From assembly GCA_038236995.1 (NCBI GenBank), contig JBBRZE010000015.1:12369-76368 (forward strand): a stretch of 64,000 nucleotides of DNA, given 5' to 3'. How positions within the stretch are numbered: the stretch's first letter is position 1; each line of letters begins with the position of its first letter. The stretch is from JAAFHB01 sp038236995. GTDB lineage: Bacteria; Bacteroidota; Bacteroidia; Bacteroidales; Prolixibacteraceae. The notes below the pieces were generated by a model. That model worked only from the letters and a program-made list of their open reading frames with translations. It did no database searches and was not told the origin of the DNA. Positions 42,942-52,095 of this stretch are shown here, in pieces. The translations under genes and the position numbers were made by a program.

Positions 42942-45557
42942 ATGAATTCAAAACAGATACGTCAAACATTTCTCGACTTTTTTGCTTCCAAAGAGCATGC
43001 AATTGTACCTTCAGCGCCTATGGTTGTCAAAAATGACCCGACCCTGATGTTTACGAATGCAGGGATGAACCAGTTTAAAGATATTTTTCTTGGTAATTCG
43101 CCTGCAAATCATCCACGTATTGCTGATACTCAGAAATGTTTGCGGGTATCCGGAAAGCATAACGACCTCGAGGAAGTGGGTCACGATACCTATCATCATA
43201 CGATGTTTGAGATGCTGGGAAACTGGTCATTTGGCAACTACTTTAAGAAAGAAGCGATCGACTGGGCGTGGGAATTGCTGGTTGATGTTTATAAAATTCC
43301 TGTAGATAAGTTGTATGTAACTATATTTGAGGGTGATGAAAAAGATGGTGTTCCGATGGATACCGAAGCACACGATTTATGGTTCAAATATCTTCCAGAA
43401 GATCGCATCCTGAAAGGGAATAAAAAAGACAATTTCTGGGAAATGGGCGACTCCGGACCTTGTGGCCCGTGTTCCGAAATACATGTCGACATCCGCAATG
43501 AGGATGAAAAGGCAAAGATTGCCGGACGTGATCTGGTAAACGAAGGACATCCACAAGTTATCGAAATCTGGAACCTTGTTTTCATTCAATTCAACCGTAA
43601 AGCCAATGGCCAGCTTGAAGAACTTCCGGCTAAACATGTCGATACAGGAATGGGATTCGAGCGTTTGAGCATGGTGATCCAGGGAAAACAATCGAATTAC
43701 GATACCGATGTATTCCAGGATGTGATTACCGAGATTGCCCACCTTGCAGGTAAAAGATATGGAACCGACGAAAAATCGGACATTGCGATGCGTGTAATTG
43801 CCGATCACCTGCGTGCGATCTCATTTGCAATTACAGACGGTCAATTACCTTCGAACAACAAGGCTGGTTATGTCATTCGCCGGATTTTGCGTCGTGCAGT
43901 TCGTTACGGTTATACCTTTCTTGGCTTCAGAAAGCCTTTTATTCACCAGTTGGTGAAAGTGTTGACTGAAAATATGGGCGGTGCATTCCCGGAATTAGTC
44001 AAACAACAGGAGCTTGTGGTAAACGTGATCCGCGAAGAGGAGGATTCCTTCCTTCGTACACTTGAAACCGGAATCAAGTTGCTTGATACAATTATAGAAG
44101 ACACCAAGAAGAAAAAAGGGACGGAAGTTGACGGTAATGTTGCTTTCGAACTATACGATACTTTCGGGTTTCCGCTCGATCTCACAGAACTGATCCTGCG
44201 TGAACAAGGACTAACTGTAAATCGTGAAGGTTTTGAACTGGCCATGGAAGCACAGAAAAACCGGTCAAGAAGTGCTACCCAACTCGAAACGGGTGACTGG
44301 ATCGAAGTCCAGCAAGCCGAAGGTGATGGATTTGTTGGATACGACACCCTTGAAACCAACGTGAAAATTAACCGTTACCGGAAAGTTAAAGGTAAGAAAG
44401 GGGAATTTTTTCAGTTGGTATTCAACACAAGCCCTTTTTATGCCGAGTCCGGAGGTCAGGTTGGCGATTCAGGTACAATTGAATCCAACGGTAAAAAAAT
44501 TGAGATCTTTGATACTGTAAAGGAAAACACGTTGACGGTGCATCTTTCAAAAGTGCTTCCTGCCAATCCTGAGTCGGTTTTCACTGCCAAGGTTAATTTA
44601 AAGAACCGCAGACTTACAGAGAATAACCACACGGCTACGCATTTACTTGATCACGCTCTCCGCGAAATACTTGGAACACACATTGAGCAAAAAGGCTCGT
44701 TGGTATCGCCCGATTCACTTCGTTTCGACTTTAATCATTTTCAAAAAGTTACGGATGATGAACTAGTGAGGATTCAGCAACGCGTTAATGAGTTGATCCG
44801 TGCAAACGATAAACGCGACGAACATCGCGAAGTGCCGATTGCCGAAGCCGAAAAGATGGGTGCCATTGCTTTATTTGGAGAGAAATATGGCGATCATGTA
44901 CGTGTAATCAAATTTGGTGAGTCAGTAGAGTTGTGTGGCGGTTGCCATGTTGAGTCAACTGGAACCATCGGACAGTTTGTAATTCTTTCTGAAGGGTCAA
45001 TATCGGCCGGCGTACGACGTATTGAAGCGATCACCGCTGATAAAGCCGACGAATATATCAACAATCATTTGAAATCGCTCAAAGAAGTTGCTGCTGTTTT
45101 CAATAATCCTGCTGATCTGAAAGGAGCAGTAGAAGATTTATTTGCCAAGTTTAATGCACTCGCAAAACAGGTGGAAGCCTTCGAAAAAGAGAAAGCCGGC
45201 AAAGTAAAGAAAGAACTCTTGCTTCAGGTTGAACCAATCAACGGGATTAATTTTTTGGCGCAGCAAATAAATGTCGATAATGCTGCAATCATCAAAGATA
45301 TCGCGTTCCAGCTAAAGGGCGAAGTCGGGAATCTGTTTTTGGTGCTTGCTGCTGAGATCGATGGCAAGGCCAATGTGCATGTGATGATTTCCGAAAATCT
45401 CGTTAAGGAACGCGGTTTGAATGCAGGAACAATCATCCGGGAATTGGCCAAAGCGGTCAATGGAGGTGGTGGTGGTCAGGCATTTTATGCGACAGCAGGA
45501 GGTAAAGAACCATCCGGAATTCCGCTTCTGTTAACGAATGCAAGGAAATTATTCTGA
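42942..45557 (+). CDS. alaS: alanyl-tRNA synthetase
   Basis: 871 residues, the normal full length. The class II catalytic core has FFASKEHAIVPSAPMV, MFTNAGMNQFKDIFLG and WEMGDSGPCGPCSEIHVD. The tRNA-recognition region follows. The editing domain has the zinc-site motifs HTATHLLDHAL and CGGCHVESTGTIG. The C-terminal oligomerisation/C-Ala domain ends at GGGGGQAFYATAGG. It charges tRNA-Ala and clears mis-charged Ser and Gly. It stands alone, with its own promoter and terminator. Confidence 0.98.
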   Translation: MNSKQIRQTFLDFFASKEHAIVPSAPMVVKNDPTLMFTNAGMNQFKDIFLGNSPANHPRIADTQKCLRVSGKHNDLEEVGHDTYHHTMFEMLGNWSFGNYFKKEAIDWAWELLVDVYKIPVDKLYVTIFEGDEKDGVPMDTEAHDLWFKYLPEDRILKGNKKDNFWEMGDSGPCGPCSEIHVDIRNEDEKAKIAGRDLVNEGHPQVIEIWNLVFIQFNRKANGQLEELPAKHVDTGMGFERLSMVIQGKQSNYDTDVFQDVITEIAHLAGKRYGTDEKSDIAMRVIADHLRAISFAITDGQLPSNNKAGYVIRRILRRAVRYGYTFLGFRKPFIHQLVKVLTENMGGAFPELVKQQELVVNVIREEEDSFLRTLETGIKLLDTIIEDTKKKKGTEVDGNVAFELYDTFGFPLDLTELILREQGLTVNREGFELAMEAQKNRSRSATQLETGDWIEVQQAEGDGFVGYDTLETNVKINRYRKVKGKKGEFFQLVFNTSPFYAESGGQVGDSGTIESNGKKIEIFDTVKENTLTVHLSKVLPANPESVFTAKVNLKNRRLTENNHTATHLLDHALREILGTHIEQKGSLVSPDSLRFDFNHFQKVTDDELVRIQQRVNELIRANDKRDEHREVPIAEAEKMGAIALFGEKYGDHVRVIKFGESVELCGGCHVESTGTIGQFVILSEGSISAGVRRIEAITADKADEYINNHLKSLKEVAAVFNNPADLKGAVEDLFAKFNALAKQVEAFEKEKAGKVKKELLLQVEPINGINFLAQQINVDNAAIIKDIAFQLKGEVGNLFLVLAAEIDGKANVHVMISENLVKERGLNAGTIIRELAKAVNGGGGGQAFYATAGGKEPSGIPLLLTNARKLF

Positions 45558-45596
45558 TAGATCATCAATCAACATAATTAAGGATTAAATCGATAT

Positions 45597-45640
45597 AATG
45601 CCCTTTCGAAGTGTAAATTGCTCTTTGGAAGGGCATTTTT
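45597..45640 (+). terminator. terminator after alaS
   Basis: Stem AATGCCCTTTC/GGAAGGGCATT (one wobble) with a 19-base loop and a following run of T. Confidence 0.85.
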
Positions 45641-45765
45641 CTGCACTGAAGAGGAATGCCTGTTTGTGAATTGCATCATTGATTCATCAACATATTATCC
45701 ACCTCTATCGTTGTATCGATTTTAAATAGGAATCGAAAGCCTGTGAATAGTCATTGTAAAATTTG

Positions 45766-45773
45766 TATTTTTG
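45766..45773 (+). promoter_or_regulatory. TATTTTTG -7 box of the toxin-antitoxin operon
   Basis: Perfect TAnnTTTG, 22 bases before the antitoxin ATG. No -33 element stood out. Confidence 0.5.
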
Positions 45774-45794
45774 ATCTACTAATTCTTTTAAGTT

Positions 45795-46034
45795 ATGAAT
45801 CTTGAATTGAACATGCAAAATAAAAAATTGGAATTAATCCAGTGGCTTTCAACATTGGAAGACTCGTCCATTATTGAAAAAATTATAGAATTGCGCAAAA
45901 GTGAAAACAAAGATTGGTGGAATTCAATTTCTGAAGATGAAAAACAATCCATTGAGCGAGGTTTAGAAGATGCAGAATCGGGAAAACTAAATCCACATTC
46001 AACAGCAAGAAAATTATATGAAAAATGGCTATAG
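45795..46034 (+). CDS. antitoxin of a ParE/RelE-type module (predicted)
   Basis: 79 residues (a start at 45813 is also possible). Highly charged and all-helical: KLELIQWLSTLEDSSIIEKI and then DWWNSISEDEKQSIERGLEDAESGK, with the C-terminal tail LNPHSTARKLYEKWL. The WW-SISEDEKQSIERGL pattern is typical of small Bacteroidota antitoxins paired with a ParE/RelE toxin. The gene overlaps the next one by 17 bases, which is usual for such pairs. It should bind the toxin through its C-terminal helix and probably regulate the promoter. Confidence 0.8.
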   Translation: MNLELNMQNKKLELIQWLSTLEDSSIIEKIIELRKSENKDWWNSISEDEKQSIERGLEDAESGKLNPHSTARKLYEKWL

Positions 46035-46323
46035 AATTCTTTGGACTGATTTTGCACTTTTAGAATTAGAAAGAACAATCAAGTATATTGAGGAACACTG
46101 GACAGAAAAGGAGTTAAGAAATCTTGCTTCTAAACTTGAAGAAATGCTGAGTCTTCTTTCTCAAAATCCAAACTTATTTCAGGTTTCCGACATTAAAAAA
46201 GATATTCGGAGAGTTGTTATTATGAACCGCAACACTTTATATTACAGAATTGTAAAAGAACATGTCGAGATTGTTTCTTTTTTCTCGAATCGTCAAAATC
46301 CTCTGAAAAGAAAGTTGGAGTAG
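46018..46323 (+). CDS. RelE/ParE family toxin
   Basis: 101 residues. The family pattern is W-x-x-A-xxx-L-x-xx-xxYI near the start (LWTDFALLELERTIKYIEEHW), a helical hairpin with NLASKLEEMLSLLSQNPNLF, then beta strands with IRRVVIMNRNTLYYRIVKEHVEIVSFFSNRQNP. The C-terminal RQNP is a ParE hallmark, so DNA gyrase is the likeliest target rather than mRNA. The start ATG at 46018 overlaps the antitoxin end. Base use is somewhat more AT-rich than neighbouring housekeeping genes, consistent with acquisition. Confidence 0.88.
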   Translation: MKNGYRILWTDFALLELERTIKYIEEHWTEKELRNLASKLEEMLSLLSQNPNLFQVSDIKKDIRRVVIMNRNTLYYRIVKEHVEIVSFFSNRQNPLKRKLE

Positions 46324-46426
46324 CAACGCAAAGTAGCAGATTTGATTGGCGATATTTTAAAAAATTACTCCTGCAAATTTTGAAGCAAGGCATATTAATC
46401 CACTTGTTTCGTTATTTAGATTAAAA

Positions 46427-46460
46427 TACTTTTGCAAAGGCCGGTGAACAAACACCGGTC
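46427..46460 (+). promoter_or_regulatory. ccsBA promoter with immediate hairpin
   Basis: A -7 box TACTTTTG (46427-46434) has TTG at 46404-46406, 20 bases upstream. A hairpin GGCCGGTG/CACCGGTC (46439-46460) then begins within five bases of the box and is followed by TTCGTTTTTT. The hairpin could terminate the toxin transcript or form the extreme 5' end of the ccsBA mRNA. Confidence 0.5.
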
Positions 46461-46502
46461 TTCGTTTTTTATTCTATTTTAGCAATCTAAATATTTATAC
46501 GA

Positions 46503-49500
46503 ATGAAGAATTTTTTTAAGTTCCTTTTCTCCGTATCAACCGCCGGATTTCTGCTGCTCTTGTTTGCTTTTGCCCTGGGCTTCGCCACTTTTGTTGAGAA
46601 TTCCTATGGAGTAGAAGCGGCACGTGCGATGGTTTACAACTCGTGGTGGCTCGAACTGATCATGCTGTTGCTCACGATTAATATGATTGCCAATTTTATC
46701 ACCTATAAAATGTATAAGCCTCAGAAGCTTACGATGGGCGTTTTCCATCTTGCATTTATACTTGTCATTATTGGAGCCGGCGTAACCCGCTATTTTGGAA
46801 GCGAGGGGAATATGCATATTCGTGAAGGTGAGAGTACGAATATCATTGTCTCGGCCGAAACTAAATTTAACATGGCTGCTGAATTTCAGGGTGCAACACA
46901 GCAAATATCAAAATCAGCAAAATTCATAGCCGGACCTGGAGATCAGTTGTCAGGTAAAATCACAATTGGCGGCAAAGAGATTGCGGTAAAGTCAGTCAAT
47001 TATTTTGTTGATGCGCAGCGCACTGTTGAGGCTGATCCCAATGGTGAACCAATGATCGAGCTGGTTTATGCACAGAATGGTGTTATGCAAACAGAATTAC
47101 TGCGATCGGGTCAGGTGGTCACTCCTAACGGTACAACCGTTGGTTTTAATGCAGAAGCTGCTTTCCGTTTTGTAAATTCGGGTGATTCGCTGAAGTTAGT
47201 TTCAAGCGATACCATTAGTGTAATGGATATGCAAGGAAAGGACGCGGTTAAATTTCCTGCCGGAACTTCAGTAGCCTGTACTGAAAAAGTAATATACCGT
47301 ACAGCCAATACGGCTATCGTAGTGAAACGATTTTTAGCTGCTGCCAAGGCAGTTGCAGTTGCCGGAAACGGAACACCAACCGGCGAAAACGCACTGATTG
47401 TACAACTTGGCGAAAACCAGGATAAGCAGTTGGTTACACTCTGGATCTCTTCACAAAATGAAACGCCAAAGTATTCCGGTAATTTTGAAGGAGTAAATTA
47501 CAGAATGTGGGTCGGTCCCGAAGAAACTGCGTTGCCTTTTTCTCTGAAGTTAAACGATTTTGTACTGGAAAGGTATCCCGGTTCAAATAGTCCTTCTTCA
47601 TACGAAAGTCATATCACACTTACAGATAAGGACCTTGGATTGAATGAAGACCATAAAATATTTATGAATAATGTATTAAAGCACCGGGGATATCGTTTTT
47701 ATCAGTCCTCCTACGATCAGGATGAAAAAGGTACAATTCTTTCGGTCAATAAAGATCTTGCCGGAACTACAATTACCTATATCGGTTATTTCTTACTGTT
47801 CCTTGGGATTTTGCTTTCGATCTTTAACCCGAAGAGTCACTTCTACGAATTGATGAAACGCGCTTCTTCCGGCACATCACTGGTCGTGATTTTTCTGTTA
47901 AGCGCCTTTACAGCTGGTGCAGCTGCTCCCCAGCCTGTTTCACCTGTTATTTCAAAAGAGTTTGCCAAGGTCTGGATTCAGGGACACGACGGGCGATTAA
48001 AGCCGTTCAGTACTCTTGCATACGAGGTCGTAATGAAAGTCTCGCGCTCCGAATCACTCGAAGGACAGGTTCCTGAGCAGGTCGTACTTGGAATGTCGGT
48101 AAATCCTCAGGAATGGCAGCAGGTTCAAATGATTGCTGTTTCCGACGATCAGATTCTTACAAAGCTGGGACGCCCTAGCGGGAAAGCCTCCTTTAACGAT
48201 TTCTTCGATCAGCAGGGAAACTATAAACTGGCCAATGACGTGCAAATCGCCTATGGTAAAAAACCTGCGGAACGGCAAGGTTACGATAACGATGTGATTA
48301 AAGTGGATGACCGGCTCAACGTTGTTTACCAGGTATATCATGGCGATATGTTCCGGTTTTTCCCGGTTCCAAATGCTATTGATCAGCCATGGTATGCGCC
48401 GGTCGGACAGGTTCCAGCCAGTTTTGGTTCTGATTCGGGTTTTGTAGCAAATGCATTCCCTGTATTTTTGGATGCTTTGCGCAATGGGAATCAGGAATTG
48501 AGCCTTCTGGCAGTATCCAAAATTGAAGCTTACCAGCAACAGTATGGTGCAGCGCTAATACCCGGAAAGACAAAACAAAAACTGGAAATCTTATACAATC
48601 ACATCAATATTTTTAAGGATCTCTCCGGTTGGTACGTCCTCCTTGGTTTTGTACTCCTTGGATTTTTCTTTCATGCATTGTTTACTGGTAAGGCTTTACG
48701 CAAAAAAGCAGTCAATTATACAGTTCTTGGATTGTTCCTTGGCTTTTTGGCGCATACTACCGGTTTGATTGTCCGTGGATATGTATCAGGCCATATGCCT
48801 TGGAGTAATGGTTATGAGTCGATGATCTACATCGCTTGGGCAGTAATGCTGGCCGGTTTGATTTTTGCACGTCGCAATCCGATGGTGCTCGCTGCAGCGT
48901 CTATCTTGTCAGGATTGACCCTTTTTGTCGCGCAGATGAGCTGGCTCAACCCCGAAATCACCAACCTGGTACCGGTTCTAAAATCTTACTGGCTGACAAT
49001 CCATGTGGCGATTATCACGGCAAGCTATGGTTTTGTGGGAGTAAGTGCTATTATCGGGATCATCAATCTGTTGATGGCTGCTTTCCGCAATTCATCAAAC
49101 CAAATCAGAATCAAGGCCACAGTATCTCAAATGACAATGATCAGCGAGGCAGCGATGATACTTGGACTCTATTTTCTGACGATTGGCACCTTCCTTGGCG
49201 GGATATGGGCCAACGAATCGTGGGGGCGCTACTGGGGCTGGGATGCAAAAGAGACCTGGTCGCTTGTTACGATCCTAGTGTATGGTTTCATTTCCCATAT
49301 GCGGATGATTCCCGGTTTCAAAGGGTGGTTTGCCTTTAACCTGGCATCAGTTGTCGGACTGCTATCGGTATTGATGACTTACCTCGGCGTGAATTATTAC
49401 CTGTCGGGCTTACATTCATACGGAAGCGGCGAAGGATTAAAGTTCCCGTTTGCAGTGTTAATACTCTTTGCCGTAATTGGCGTAATCGCTTATGTGGCGA

Positions 49501-49541
49501 AAATGAAAGATGATAGATTTAGCAGTGTAACGAAAAAATAA
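46503..49541 (+). CDS. ccsBA: fused ResB-CcsA cytochrome c synthase (CcsBA, system II)
   Basis: 1012 residues. The ResB-like N-terminal half has spans at about 7-28 and 46-70, a large periplasmic domain (about 95-420) and a span at about 425-445. A short periplasmic region follows, then the CcsA half (about 700-1000) with the haem-handling WWD motif WGRYWGWDAKETW and flanking histidines (HTTGLIVRGYVSGHMPWSNGYESM). It exports haem and attaches it to CxxCH motifs of apocytochromes. Both haem c proteins of the oxidase operon at 28.0 and 32.7 kb would need it. The fused form is standard in Bacteroidota. Confidence 0.95.
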   Translation: MKNFFKFLFSVSTAGFLLLLFAFALGFATFVENSYGVEAARAMVYNSWWLELIMLLLTINMIANFITYKMYKPQKLTMGVFHLAFILVIIGAGVTRYFGSEGNMHIREGESTNIIVSAETKFNMAAEFQGATQQISKSAKFIAGPGDQLSGKITIGGKEIAVKSVNYFVDAQRTVEADPNGEPMIELVYAQNGVMQTELLRSGQVVTPNGTTVGFNAEAAFRFVNSGDSLKLVSSDTISVMDMQGKDAVKFPAGTSVACTEKVIYRTANTAIVVKRFLAAAKAVAVAGNGTPTGENALIVQLGENQDKQLVTLWISSQNETPKYSGNFEGVNYRMWVGPEETALPFSLKLNDFVLERYPGSNSPSSYESHITLTDKDLGLNEDHKIFMNNVLKHRGYRFYQSSYDQDEKGTILSVNKDLAGTTITYIGYFLLFLGILLSIFNPKSHFYELMKRASSGTSLVVIFLLSAFTAGAAAPQPVSPVISKEFAKVWIQGHDGRLKPFSTLAYEVVMKVSRSESLEGQVPEQVVLGMSVNPQEWQQVQMIAVSDDQILTKLGRPSGKASFNDFFDQQGNYKLANDVQIAYGKKPAERQGYDNDVIKVDDRLNVVYQVYHGDMFRFFPVPNAIDQPWYAPVGQVPASFGSDSGFVANAFPVFLDALRNGNQELSLLAVSKIEAYQQQYGAALIPGKTKQKLEILYNHINIFKDLSGWYVLLGFVLLGFFFHALFTGKALRKKAVNYTVLGLFLGFLAHTTGLIVRGYVSGHMPWSNGYESMIYIAWAVMLAGLIFARRNPMVLAAASILSGLTLFVAQMSWLNPEITNLVPVLKSYWLTIHVAIITASYGFVGVSAIIGIINLLMAAFRNSSNQIRIKATVSQMTMISEAAMILGLYFLTIGTFLGGIWANESWGRYWGWDAKETWSLVTILVYGFISHMRMIPGFKGWFAFNLASVVGLLSVLMTYLGVNYYLSGLHSYGSGEGLKFPFAVLILFAVIGVIAYVAKMKDDRFSSVTKK

Positions 49542-49564
49542 GTTCACCCAATCGAATTCCTATT

Positions 49565-49602
49565 AGCCCTGACAGGTTTTCAAAATCTGTCGGGGCTTTT
49601 TG
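49565..49602 (+). terminator. terminator after ccsBA
   Basis: Arms AGCCCTGACAG/CTGTCGGGGCT (one wobble) followed by TTTTT. It ends just before the start of the next gene, so a start at 49600 for that gene is unlikely. Confidence 0.85.
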
Positions 49603-49626
49603 CATAAATGTCTAAATAAGAATAAA

Positions 49627-51531
49627 ATGACAACACGCCGGGATTTTATACGTATGACTGCAATCGGAGGCACAGCTTTGGTTGGAAGTGTGCATTCTTA
49701 TGGAAATACATACTCTTCAATGGAAGCAACTGATGATTTATCAACCCTTAGCAGCGAACTTTTGGAAACATGGACAGATGCACTTGTTCAGTTGCTGATT
49801 ACAGATAAAGCAAATATGGACGATTTTGGAGGAATCATGTGTCCCGCATGTGGAAGAGTTCACGGCAGGATGGCCGACGCATTCTATCCGCTGATTTATA
49901 TGGCCGATAAAAAGCAGAACCAAAAATACCTGGATACCGCGTTGCTGTTATACAGGTGGATGGAGAAGAATGTAAGTCAGCCCGATGGCTCCTGGCTGAA
50001 CGACCCGGTAAAGGGGGCATGGAAAGGGATTACGGTATTCACGGTTATCGCGCTTGCGGAATCGTTAAAACAGCACGGTTCAATGCTTGATAATAAACAG
50101 AAAAGCGAAATTGAGGCCCGCCTGAAGAGAGCCGGGGACTTTATTTATAACAACTTTTCGATCAGTTATGGAAATATCAACTACCCGGTAACCGCTTCTT
50201 ACGGTTTGTCGCTGATTGGCACGCTGCTCGATAATAAGCAGTTCAGCGAAAAAGGGAAATCGCTGGCTCAGGAAGCAATGGGTTTTATAAGTAAGAATGA
50301 CGGACTTCTCACGGGCGAAGGGGGACCCTACAACCAGCCGAGCGCAAAGGGATGCTTCTCAGTTGACCTGGGTTATAACGTCGAAGAGTCGCTGCCTGCA
50401 CTTGTTTTATATGGCAAACTGAAGAAGGATAAGGAGGTGCTGGATGTGGTTACCCGTTTATTACAGTCACATATGGAGTTTATGCTTCCCGACGGAGCCT
50501 GGGACAACAGCTGGGGAACGCGCAATTTTAAATGGACCTACTGGGGCAGCCGTACCTCAGACGGATGTCAGCCTGCCTACGCGCTGATGGCCGACCGCGA
50601 TCCGCGGTTTTACAAGGTGGCGCTTAAAAATGCCCAACTTCTTAAAGCCTGTACCAATAACGGACTGCTTTATGGTGGGCCTCATTACGTGTCGCATAAG
50701 GTACCTCCATGCGTTCACCATACGTTTTGTCATGCCAAAGCATTAACGACCATTCTTGATCACGGAATTCCAATCATCAAAAAGGAAACCGGAAAGGTGC
50801 TTCTTCCCCGCGAAAAAGTTTACGGTAGCCGTTTTATTCAGGACATACAAACATGGCTGATTTCATCAGGTAAGTTCAGGGCGACAGTAACGGGTTACGA
50901 CAGGGAGTATGTAATGGAAAATGGTCACGCATCGGGTGGCGCATTAACGATGTTATGGCACGAAACTGCCGGGCCATTGTTCGCTGGCAGTATGAATGAA
51001 TATAAATTGCAGGAAGCCTCGAATATGCAGCCCGACAAGGACCCGCTTTCGATGCCATTAACCCCAAGGATCGAATTATTGAAAGATAGGGTGACATATA
51101 TGAATATTTCCGATTTAAAGTCTTCAATTGAAGTAAAAGAGGAAGGAAATAAATTGATTGTAAGTGCTTATTCCAAATTGGTCGATAAAGATCAGGCCTC
51201 ACCGTCAACAGGTGAAATTAAATGTCACACCATTTATACGTTTGATAATAAGAGGGTAATTCTGGAATTTAAATTTGAAAAGAACATCGGCAACGATTCA
51301 GTACGTGTGGTCTTTCCGGTGATATCAAAATCGTCGGAGAAAGTGGTTGTTTTGTCCGATCGCCTGATTCAAATCCAAAAGGATCAATCTATAGTGAAAA
51401 TCTCAGCAGATTCTAATATTTCACTTTTGCCAACTACCACTGGCCGGATTTTCAATTTTGTACCGGGTCTCGAAGCTGTTCCGTTGGCGATTTATAAATC
51501 GAAATGCCGCATCGAGATTGAAGTGGTATAA
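49627..51531 (+). CDS. Tat-exported (alpha/alpha)-toroid-like protein, possible polysaccharide lyase or hydrolase
   Basis: 634 residues from ATG 49627; an earlier in-frame start at 49600 would lie in the preceding terminator. A twin-arginine signal TTRRDFIRM (2-10) starts the protein. The N-terminal two thirds are helical, with repeated W/Y-rich turns such as YLDTALLLYRWMEKNV, DGSWLND and TYWGSRTSDGCQPAY. A conserved CPACGRVHGR motif near residue 75 and HVSHKVPPCVHHTFCHAKA near 370 could hold a metal or active site. The C-terminal third is beta-rich. The layout resembles heparinase or alginate-lyase-like toroid enzymes, but I do not recognise the exact family. Confidence 0.6.
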   Translation: MTTRRDFIRMTAIGGTALVGSVHSYGNTYSSMEATDDLSTLSSELLETWTDALVQLLITDKANMDDFGGIMCPACGRVHGRMADAFYPLIYMADKKQNQKYLDTALLLYRWMEKNVSQPDGSWLNDPVKGAWKGITVFTVIALAESLKQHGSMLDNKQKSEIEARLKRAGDFIYNNFSISYGNINYPVTASYGLSLIGTLLDNKQFSEKGKSLAQEAMGFISKNDGLLTGEGGPYNQPSAKGCFSVDLGYNVEESLPALVLYGKLKKDKEVLDVVTRLLQSHMEFMLPDGAWDNSWGTRNFKWTYWGSRTSDGCQPAYALMADRDPRFYKVALKNAQLLKACTNNGLLYGGPHYVSHKVPPCVHHTFCHAKALTTILDHGIPIIKKETGKVLLPREKVYGSRFIQDIQTWLISSGKFRATVTGYDREYVMENGHASGGALTMLWHETAGPLFAGSMNEYKLQEASNMQPDKDPLSMPLTPRIELLKDRVTYMNISDLKSSIEVKEEGNKLIVSAYSKLVDKDQASPSTGEIKCHTIYTFDNKRVILEFKFEKNIGNDSVRVVFPVISKSSEKVVVLSDRLIQIQKDQSIVKISADSNISLLPTTTGRIFNFVPGLEAVPLAIYKSKCRIEIEVV

Positions 51532-52095
51532 CTGGTGCTGTGTTTAAATCCGATAAATAAGCGTCTGCCGCAGGCATAAAACAGAAATCGTAGGTGAATT
51601 TACTGCAAAATTTTCCGTCCCAATTCCGGAAGGAACCTGGCATTTTAACCGGTGCACTACCGAACGATGTTCACTTACTCAATTAAAAGACACATTTTAA
51701 ACAGATTTTAAACCTGATTTGCCGCTGCCACATTGCAGCAAGTTCCAATTGAAATCGTTTTGCCCTTGCTGCGTTACTGAAAGCTCTAATGGAAATCGTT
51801 TTGCCCTTGCTGCGTTACAGCAAGCTCCAATGGAAATCTTTTTGCCTTTGCTGCGTTAAAGCAAGCTCCAATGAAAATCGTTTTGCCCTTGCTGCGTTAT
51901 AGCAAGCTCCAATGAAAATCGTTTTGCCTTTGCTTTATACCGCACACAGCGCAAAAAACGGGTGTTTTCTGCCTGCAATTTTGGCCGCAGTTAATTGGAT
52001 TGATTTTAAATAATAAATAGTTTTAATCAATTTGAAACTTTCGCATGGCGTCTCCGTTTATCTCATCATTACCAATCTCTTAAATCTTAAAAGTT
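51532..52095. other. noncoding stretch with hairpin repeats
   Basis: 564 bases between two rightward genes. The first part (51532-51724) has no recognisable signal. The middle holds the 41-bp repeats. The last part (about 51940-52095) is AT-rich and must carry the promoter of the DUF6261 gene, but I see no perfect -7 box. Confidence 0.6.
51725..51929. repeat. five tandem 41-bp units, each with a hairpin
   Basis: Units at 51725, 51766, 51807, 51848 and 51889, each exactly 41 bases. Core of a unit: TTGCTGCGTTACAGCAAG, a stem of CTTGCTG/CAGCAAG with a CGTTA loop when the C before the unit is included. TCCAATGGAAATCGTTTTG follows. The first unit is diverged. Loop bases vary (TTACA, TTAAA, TTATA) while the stem is mostly kept. 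The period is not a multiple of three, so it is not coding. Confidence 0.92.

Noticed and set aside
45795..46323. Part of a larger mobile element around the toxin-antitoxin pair.
   Set aside because: No integrase, transposase, terminal repeats or att-like duplication was found between alaS and ccsBA.
51725..51929. CRISPR array.
   Set aside because: The units are contiguous with no variable spacers and no cas genes are present.
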